64,000 nucleotides of DNA from Mesostigma viride. Taxonomy: Eukaryota; Streptophyta; Mesostigmatophyceae; Mesostigmatales; Mesostigmataceae. Position numbers and translations under genes: made by a program. The stretch is from contig RPFO01000104.1 of NCBI GenBank assembly GCA_009746045.1, positions 3,045,296 to 3,109,295 of the forward strand, read 5' to 3'. Numbering within the stretch: position 1 is the first letter of the stretch; each line of letters opens with the position of its first letter. The notes beneath the pieces are model-generated. The model did no database searches. It had not been told where the DNA came from and worked only from the letters and a program-made list of their open reading frames with translations. Positions 58,951 to 64,000 of the stretch are shown here, one piece after another.

Positions 58951-59008
58951 GTTTACGGTGTGCCGAGCTATGCATGCCGGTTTACGGTGTGCCGAGCTAT
59001 GGATGCCG
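58951..59008 (+). repeat. Tandem 29-bp repeat in the LINE 5' UTR
   Basis: GTTTACGGTGTGCCGAGCTA followed by TGCATGCCG (58,951-58,979), then TGGATGCCG in the second copy (58,980-59,008). 5' UTR monomer repeats often act as LINE promoters; that role is inferred. Confidence 0.75.
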
Positions 59009-59248
59009 AGAATGCTCATAACTTTTGACTCCGGGCGTGAAATTTGGTCGGGTAAATTGCAACAGACTCGCTTTTTGATGACGAACACGCTGATCTAATT
59101 TTTGGCAGCCATCGCCCAGGATTTCGCAAGTTATCGCCAGCGGCCTGCCCAGCAGATATCGCTATTTTCTGCACGATATGGCGGCACCACGCACGTGAAC
59201 CGTGTGCCTGCGCCCCCTGCCCTCGTCTAGGTGTGATTAAACGTAGAT

Positions 59249-60436
59249 ATGGAGGCCCCCGCATCGTCTTCAGCTTCTGTCGCCGAGTCTACCGATGCCC
59301 AGCTTGCTGCAAACAAAATCGCCAACGACAGCCATGTCGCCGCCGAGAACGCCGCCCAAAAGCGGCCCAAGACTTCGGAAGCAACTCCGATAGATACTGA
59401 AACCTCCTTGCCGGAAGCCATTCCCTCAGCATTCTACATTCCCGAACAGCGTTTGAGCCTGACCAACATCGCTACCTTACTCGCCTACAACGACGCCGCC
59501 GTAACCAGCGTGCTGAAGCTCCGCAGAGACAACGACGCCTCGGTTCGCCACCCTACCACAGGCAAGATTATGGCCGCTCCTGAGGATGAGTGGGGTGGGT
59601 TTGAGCCGGACCAGCGTCGGCTTGCCTGTCTTATTTCGTGCTGCCCTGCGCTTGTCGAGCTGCCGGCGACAGCCATCGCCGGGCCAGCCCCCGCGTCCGA
59701 TATTACCGGGCAACTGCAGAACCTTGCACAGTCTTTTACGACCGTGCAGGGCGAAATTAAGGTCCTGACAGAGGCGTCTGCAGCTGCGACAGCACAATTG
59801 CTGGAGCTGAAGAAAGCCATGGCAGCCCCCGCCAAAACGACCACGTTTGCCGACGTTACCGGCAAGCAGTTGACCACCATTGTTCAACAGGCGGCCAAGT
59901 CTGCCGCTACCGCTGCGGTCACCCAGAATGCAGTGCAGCAACGCCAACGCAATATGGTAATCAAGAACTTCCCGAAAGGCGAGGCCCATGAGACAGCACA
60001 CTCACTTACCGAGGTGCTGCGCGGCCCAGCGTTTCTGGGAAGGTTGCAGCTCCAGAACCGTGTTGCCATTGAACGTGCCATTCGGCTGCCAGGCCCTATG
60101 GGCCTGGTCGTCGTCACCATGGCCTCCATGCACGACAAACGCCTCGTTCTGGGAGCACGTCGTCTGCTCCAGCGCGGTGAGTTCAGCCTCGACGAGGACT
60201 ACACGACGGCTCAACTGAAGGCGAGGAGCGCGGTGTGGAACAGCCCCATCGTCCAGGCAACCAAGGAGCAAGAGGCCCCGGGTAAGCGCATTAAGCTGCG
60301 TCTGCTTCAGGATGGCTCCTTTGCAGCATTCTTTGAGGGAAAGCAGCTTAAAGGTGTTCAGATTAACACCCCCGGAGCGGAGTCTCGTGAGGTGTCTAGC
60401 AGGAAAGGTGCTGCCTCCGGTGGTGCCCGTAGGTAG
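59249..60436 (+). CDS. LINE ORF1 protein (RNA-binding chaperone-like)
   Basis: 395 residues. An Ala-rich N-terminus (MEAPASSSASVAESTDAQLA) and a middle region with an amphipathic helix suitable for trimerisation (LQNLAQSFTTVQGEIKVLTE) come first. Then comes an RRM/CTD-like C-terminal half: NMVIKNFPKGEAHETAHSLT, GLVVVTMASMHDKRLVLGAR, DEDYTTAQLKARSAVWN. The order coiled-coil, RRM, CTD is that of L1-type ORF1p, which coats the element RNA. The tail is basic (SSRKGAASGGARR). It is the first ORF after the 5' UTR and is separated from ORF2 by 70 bp. No zinc knuckle seen. Confidence 0.75.
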   Translation: MEAPASSSASVAESTDAQLAANKIANDSHVAAENAAQKRPKTSEATPIDTETSLPEAIPSAFYIPEQRLSLTNIATLLAYNDAAVTSVLKLRRDNDASVRHPTTGKIMAAPEDEWGGFEPDQRRLACLISCCPALVELPATAIAGPAPASDITGQLQNLAQSFTTVQGEIKVLTEASAAATAQLLELKKAMAAPAKTTTFADVTGKQLTTIVQQAAKSAATAAVTQNAVQQRQRNMVIKNFPKGEAHETAHSLTEVLRGPAFLGRLQLQNRVAIERAIRLPGPMGLVVVTMASMHDKRLVLGARRLLQRGEFSLDEDYTTAQLKARSAVWNSPIVQATKEQEAPGKRIKLRLLQDGSFAAFFEGKQLKGVQINTPGAESREVSSRKGAASGGARR

Positions 60437-60506
60437 ACAACCTTCCTCGTCGGCTCGCGGCTAACAGGCTTCGGAGACAGCCTCTAAACAGTCCCGTTCC
60501 ACTACC

Positions 60507-62855
60507 ATGCCTCGACCTAACCGTCGGGTGAAAGCCATGGTGGTGCCGGTATTTCGGGCCACAACCTCATCTGTCAAATGTCAGATTCGTAAAACCCAAC
60601 GTTTGCTAGATTACCTACGCCTCGGCGTTGTGCAATCAGCCCCAACCCCGAATACCCCGAGCAAGCGGCAGGCTCGCATCCTACGCTTGCAGGACAAAAT
60701 AAATGCGATGAAAAGCACTATTTCTACCGCTTCCCTTCCCCCCTCCGTTTCACCCCCACCTCCACCCCCCGCCGCATCCACCCCCATCACCCATCGTCGT
60801 CCTCCCCTGGTGGGCCAGCAGGCATCCTTGGCCCTTGCCACTTTTAACACCCGCACATTGCTAGATGACGACCATAGCTGCCGGGTAGAGGAGCTAGTCG
60901 CATTCTGCATTGAGCATCGTGTGTCTATATTAGGCGTCCAGGAACACCGCCGCACGGTGCCACTTGGCATGGTGAGCATTGATCGCTTGGCGGGTGGCTG
61001 GCGGTTTTTCTTCGCTGGCAGCGGTGTTTCCTTGACCGGTGGGGCTCGCGCCCCCCCCCCGCCGCTTCACCCCGAGACGGCCGCCCGCCTCGGGGTCGCC
61101 GGACCCCCGCCGCCGCCAGCGCCCCCCTCCTCGGCCGCGGACTACCAAGTCCCCGCCTTGAAGGAGGGCTGCCTTGCCACCAACGACGTCGTTCACCCCT
61201 TCACTTTGGAGGAATTGGACGGCGCCCTTGCTCGCCTGCGGTACGATGCGGCGGTCGGTGCCGACCACCTTTCTGCTGAGCTGCTGAAGACCCCTGATCT
61301 GGCGGTTAGGGATCTTCTGCTGGCGTTCTGCAACCGTGTCCTGCTCTCTGACGAGCCTCCGCCTGCTGAGTGGCAGACGGCCATCCGCGTCATGCTGTAC
61401 AAGAAGGGCTCTGCTGCTGACCCCGGTAACTACCGGGGTGTCTGCCTCCAGAGCGCCGCGCTGAAGGTCTTCATGCGCATGATGCTGCACAGGCTCCGCG
61501 CCGCGCTGGACCCACACCTGGGTGAGTCTCAGATGGGTTTCCGTAGTGGTCGTAACACTGTCATGGCTGTGTTTGTCGCGCGCCGGTTGATGGAGGAGGT
61601 GCGTCGCCTTCCCCCTGACAGTTTGCCGCTGGTCCTCATTTTTGTTGACTATATCAAGGCCTTTGACACGGTCCTCTGGGAGGCTCTTTGGGCCATCCTA
61701 GCTCTGGACCGCGTGCCACCAGCGTTTATTGCTGCCATTCGCCGACTGTATGAGGGCTCACAGGCAGTAGTGCGGACTGCGGAAGGCACCACCCCACCAT
61801 TCCCCCTTCACCACGGGGTGTGGCAAGGTTGTGTCCTGTCTCCATACCTGTTCATTATTGTCGTGGACCACGTCATGCGCCAGGCACGTGCGCGCTTTAC
61901 TGCTCTTAAGGGGTTCGAGCCAGGCTTGGACATCCTTAACGAGCGTGGGCACGGCGGGGTTAGCACGGGTTACCGCCTGGCTGACCTGATTTATGCGGAC
62001 GACACCACCCTCATCGCGCGCCCCGAGCACATTCAGACCTGGCTGGACTGTCTGGGCCTGGAGGCGAGGGCGGTGGGGTTGGAGATTAGTGTCAAAACTG
62101 AGGCGATGGTGATTGGGGCCTCCAGTCGCCCCCCGCTGCCGCGCCTGCTAGACGGGACGGAGGTCCCACTCCGCGACCGCTTCAAGCTGTTGGGGAGTTG
62201 GCTTCCGGACACTGCCGACGATGTGGACACCCGCATCGGCCTTTCCTGGGCCAAGCTCCGTTCGCTCAACACCTACTGGCGCTCCAAGGGCCTGGACGAG
62301 CACCGCAAGCGCATGCTCTTCAAGGTCCTCGTCCTCACGGTGCTCACGTATGGCGCCGAGGCATGGACACTCACGGCAACACTGGCAGCCAAGCTAGACG
62401 GCACGGTAACCCGGATGCTCCGACAGGTCCTGAATGTCGGGTTTTCTCAGCGTAGGTCCTTAGAGTCTTTGTATCACGGTATGCCGCGTATTTCGGACGA
62501 GATTAGACAGCGTAGGATAGCATTTGTAGGACATCTTGCTCGCACCAGCCAGGTCGACACCGCCCTTGGTCTGGCCGGTCCCCAGCGGCTCGGCCAACCG
62601 GGGCGGCACATTTTGACCTGGCCTGGCCCCAAGAACATTCCTAAAAAGGTAGGGAAACATGCCATGACCTATACCCAGATGTTGCTGGACGACCTAGTGG
62701 TCCCAGCCCAGTTTGAGTACCGCATCCACTCTCTCTCCCGTCTTTGGACTGCCATGCAGGACAAGACGCGGTGGAAGAAGATTGTCAAGGCGCACACGCC
62801 AGCCCCTGTGGGCAAGCCGCCTCCCCCCAAACGGAGGAGCCGTTTTGATGAGTAG
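60507..62855 (+). CDS. LINE ORF2: remnant AP-endonuclease and intact reverse transcriptase
   Basis: 782 residues. The N-terminus is basic and Pro-rich. An AP-type endonuclease start follows at about 110-165 (LALATFNTRTLLDDDHSCRV, ILGVQEHRRT, with the catalytic Asn and Glu). It then jumps at FFFAGSGVSLTGG to a Pro-rich joint, and the remaining endonuclease motifs (Tyr, Asp/Asn, SDH) are missing. RT is complete: NYRGVCLQSAALKVFMRMML, LVLIFVDYIKAFDTVLW (motif A), GVWQGCVLSPYLFIIVV (B), LADLIYADDTTLIARPEHIQ (YADD), KLLGSWLPD, then the C-terminal TYGAEAWTLTATLAAKLDGT and RRIAFVGHLARTSQVDTALG. RT would prime on nicked target DNA; this copy would need an endonuclease in trans. Confidence 0.85.
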   Translation: MPRPNRRVKAMVVPVFRATTSSVKCQIRKTQRLLDYLRLGVVQSAPTPNTPSKRQARILRLQDKINAMKSTISTASLPPSVSPPPPPPAASTPITHRRPPLVGQQASLALATFNTRTLLDDDHSCRVEELVAFCIEHRVSILGVQEHRRTVPLGMVSIDRLAGGWRFFFAGSGVSLTGGARAPPPPLHPETAARLGVAGPPPPPAPPSSAADYQVPALKEGCLATNDVVHPFTLEELDGALARLRYDAAVGADHLSAELLKTPDLAVRDLLLAFCNRVLLSDEPPPAEWQTAIRVMLYKKGSAADPGNYRGVCLQSAALKVFMRMMLHRLRAALDPHLGESQMGFRSGRNTVMAVFVARRLMEEVRRLPPDSLPLVLIFVDYIKAFDTVLWEALWAILALDRVPPAFIAAIRRLYEGSQAVVRTAEGTTPPFPLHHGVWQGCVLSPYLFIIVVDHVMRQARARFTALKGFEPGLDILNERGHGGVSTGYRLADLIYADDTTLIARPEHIQTWLDCLGLEARAVGLEISVKTEAMVIGASSRPPLPRLLDGTEVPLRDRFKLLGSWLPDTADDVDTRIGLSWAKLRSLNTYWRSKGLDEHRKRMLFKVLVLTVLTYGAEAWTLTATLAAKLDGTVTRMLRQVLNVGFSQRRSLESLYHGMPRISDEIRQRRIAFVGHLARTSQVDTALGLAGPQRLGQPGRHILTWPGPKNIPKKVGKHAMTYTQMLLDDLVVPAQFEYRIHSLSRLWTAMQDKTRWKKIVKAHTPAPVGKPPPPKRRSRFDE

Positions 62856-63104
62856 CGTAGATAGGCTTTTCTAGACTAGATCTAGCTTAGAGTTAGGTTA
62901 GTTCGATTACGCGGCTTCCTCCACACCACCCATCCAACCTGGAATATGTGCTACATGATCTCCCAATGGAGACATGTTATAATTTAATTTAATTTTTAAT
63001 GGCCACTTCCGCAAGGGGTGCGCACACCGTGCACGTGAAATTTATGACCTTCGGTTCCGGCGCGAATTTTTTGGCGCAAAAAAATTCGGGCATGTCCCGT
63101 CCCC

Positions 63105-63365
63105 TTAATTAATGGAGGTGGGCGAAGCCGCGAAACCGAACTAAGCTAACTCTAAGCTAATCTAGAAAACCCTCGCTACTCTACTCAGCAAAGCGCCCCT
63201 TCCTCCTGGGGGGAGGGGGCTTGCCCACAGGGGCTGGCGTGTGAGCCTGGACAATCGTCTGCCACCTCTTCTTGTTCTGCATAGTGGTCCAAGCAAGAGA
63301 GAGGGAGTGAATGCGGTGTTCAAACTGAGCTGGGACCACAAGGTCGGCCAGCAACATCTGGGCAT
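63105..63365 (-). mobile_element. Inverted 5'-truncated LINE 3' end
   Basis: Minus-strand QMLLADLVVPAQFEHRIHSL, then AHTPAPVGKPPPPRRKGRFA, matches the ORF2 C-terminus at about 62,680-62,850 (LLDDLVVPAQFEYRIHSLSR; AHTPAPVGKPPPPKRRSRFD). Its 3' UTR runs to about 63,105, ending near CCATTAATTAAGG. It lies tail to tail with the full-length LINE. Confidence 0.8.
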
Positions 63366-64000
63366 GTATACCAATGTGGGCGTATATACCAATGGATAAA
63401 CAGGCAAAAGCAGGCTTGACCATGGTCCAGCTTCTCCATATTTCTGGCCTGCGCTGGTTGTCTCATCGATATGACATCACATGCAACAAATGCATTCTAT
63501 CACTAAGAGATATTTACATAGCAGTACGCTACCGGCCAGTTAGGCTTGAAACACACGCCCTGATCAAGCAAGCTGTTTCCGGCCCCACCGTCTAGGTCAT
63601 CTAGTCGCTCTACACGTAAGCCAGCCATAATTTCAATGCACAAGGCTACACATCTCCATCTCCATTCATAGTCATCATCCTGAACGGCTCGAAAACGCGG
63701 ACAAGATAACGGCAGGCTCGAGCTACCATGGTCCGGATTCTCCCGATTTCTGGCCTGCGCTGGTTGTCTCCTTGATAGCAGTACGCTACCATCCCATCCC
63801 AGAGCCATATGGGCGACTTGCTACTGGCAACGCGGTCTTACGCAACATTCCAGCCATGGAAGGTTCAGGGCTCCGTTACATGGGCACGTCTCCCATCCCA
63901 CGCATCACCTGGCCCCCCTTTCAGCCCCTCCATTAGCGCGTGACCTGGCCCCCCTTGTCGCTTCTGGCCCCTTTCAGCCCCTCCATTAGCGTGTGACCTG
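63366..64000. repeat. Terminal region with local duplications
   Basis: TTTCTGGCCTGCGCTGGTTG occurs near 63,440 and 63,748, and AGCAGTACGCTACC near 63,521 and 63,776. The last 100 bp hold two copies of TTTCAGCCCCTCCATTAGCG followed by YGTGACCTG, a minisatellite running out of the window. No gene recognised. Confidence 0.6.

Larger units (their letters stand above)
58947..62998 (+). mobile_element. Full-length LINE (non-LTR retrotransposon), 4,052 bp, with 11-bp target duplication
   Basis: ATGGCCACTTC at 58,936-58,946 recurs at 62,999-63,009, giving an 11-bp target duplication around a complete element. It has a 5' UTR with a tandem 29-bp repeat, ORF1, ORF2, and a 3' UTR with a stem-loop (CTCCCAATGGAG, about 62,960-62,971) and a TAATTTAATTTAATTT tail. 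The intact duplication and long frames imply a recent insertion. Confidence 0.85.

Overview
The window is repeat-dominated nuclear DNA of a eukaryote, most probably a green alga (chlorophyte, volvocalean-like). This is an inference from three things: a small two-exon gene resembling the plant/algal early nodulin 93 family, GC-rich Ala/Pro-rich exons joined by GT-AG introns with C-rich acceptor tracts, and the mixture of retroelements and tetranucleotide arrays. I recognise no rRNA or tRNA gene, CRISPR array or bacterial-type operon.

Layout. 1-13.9 kb is a head-to-tail array of a copia-like retroelement: a partial unit and three units with a 3,886-bp period. Every unit but the last is cut inside the reverse transcriptase and runs straight into the next unit's leader; the last continues through RT and RNase H. 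An inverted, diverged copy of the element's 5' end follows (13,994-14,703). 15.3-21.7 kb (minus strand) holds a host gene with WD-repeat-like segments; six exons join in consistent phase. Minisatellites lie in its introns and beyond its last recognised exon. 24.3-28.8 kb is a nested transposon pair: a PIF/Harbinger-like element (TAA duplication) inside a TA-flanked element with perfect 20-bp terminal inverted repeats. 30.8-32.1 kb (plus strand) is the nodulin-93-like gene, whose intron carries 52 CCAT repeats. 33.7-37.9 kb holds 3' pieces of a non-LTR retrotransposon (LINE) family, one with a 1.5-kb CCAT/CCGT expansion in its 3' UTR. 37.9-41.7 kb (minus) is a second, diverged copia-like element. 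42.1-44.2 kb is a segment with long inverted repeats enclosing a LINE ORF1-like gene.

45,871-56,655 (minus) is a complete Ty3/gypsy chromodomain element. It has 572-bp LTRs that are almost identical, a CCAGA target duplication and a polypurine tract. Besides gag, protease, RT, RNase H, integrase and chromodomain it carries an extra 5' ORF with an RNase H1 hybrid-binding (viroplasmin-like) domain, an ORF that starts inside the LTR, and about 2.4 kb of unrecognised coding sequence downstream of integrase. 58,947-62,998 is a full-length LINE with ORF1 and ORF2 and an 11-bp target duplication; its endonuclease domain is internally deleted. A related inverted LINE tail and short duplications close the window.

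The most unusual points are: the domain order gag-integrase-protease-RT in both copia-like elements; a break at nearly the same RT residue in both; the accessory genes of the gypsy element; and a 3' stem-loop shared by several LINE tails. Many frames are broken by single-base indels, often in homopolymers, so decay and assembly error cannot be separated here.
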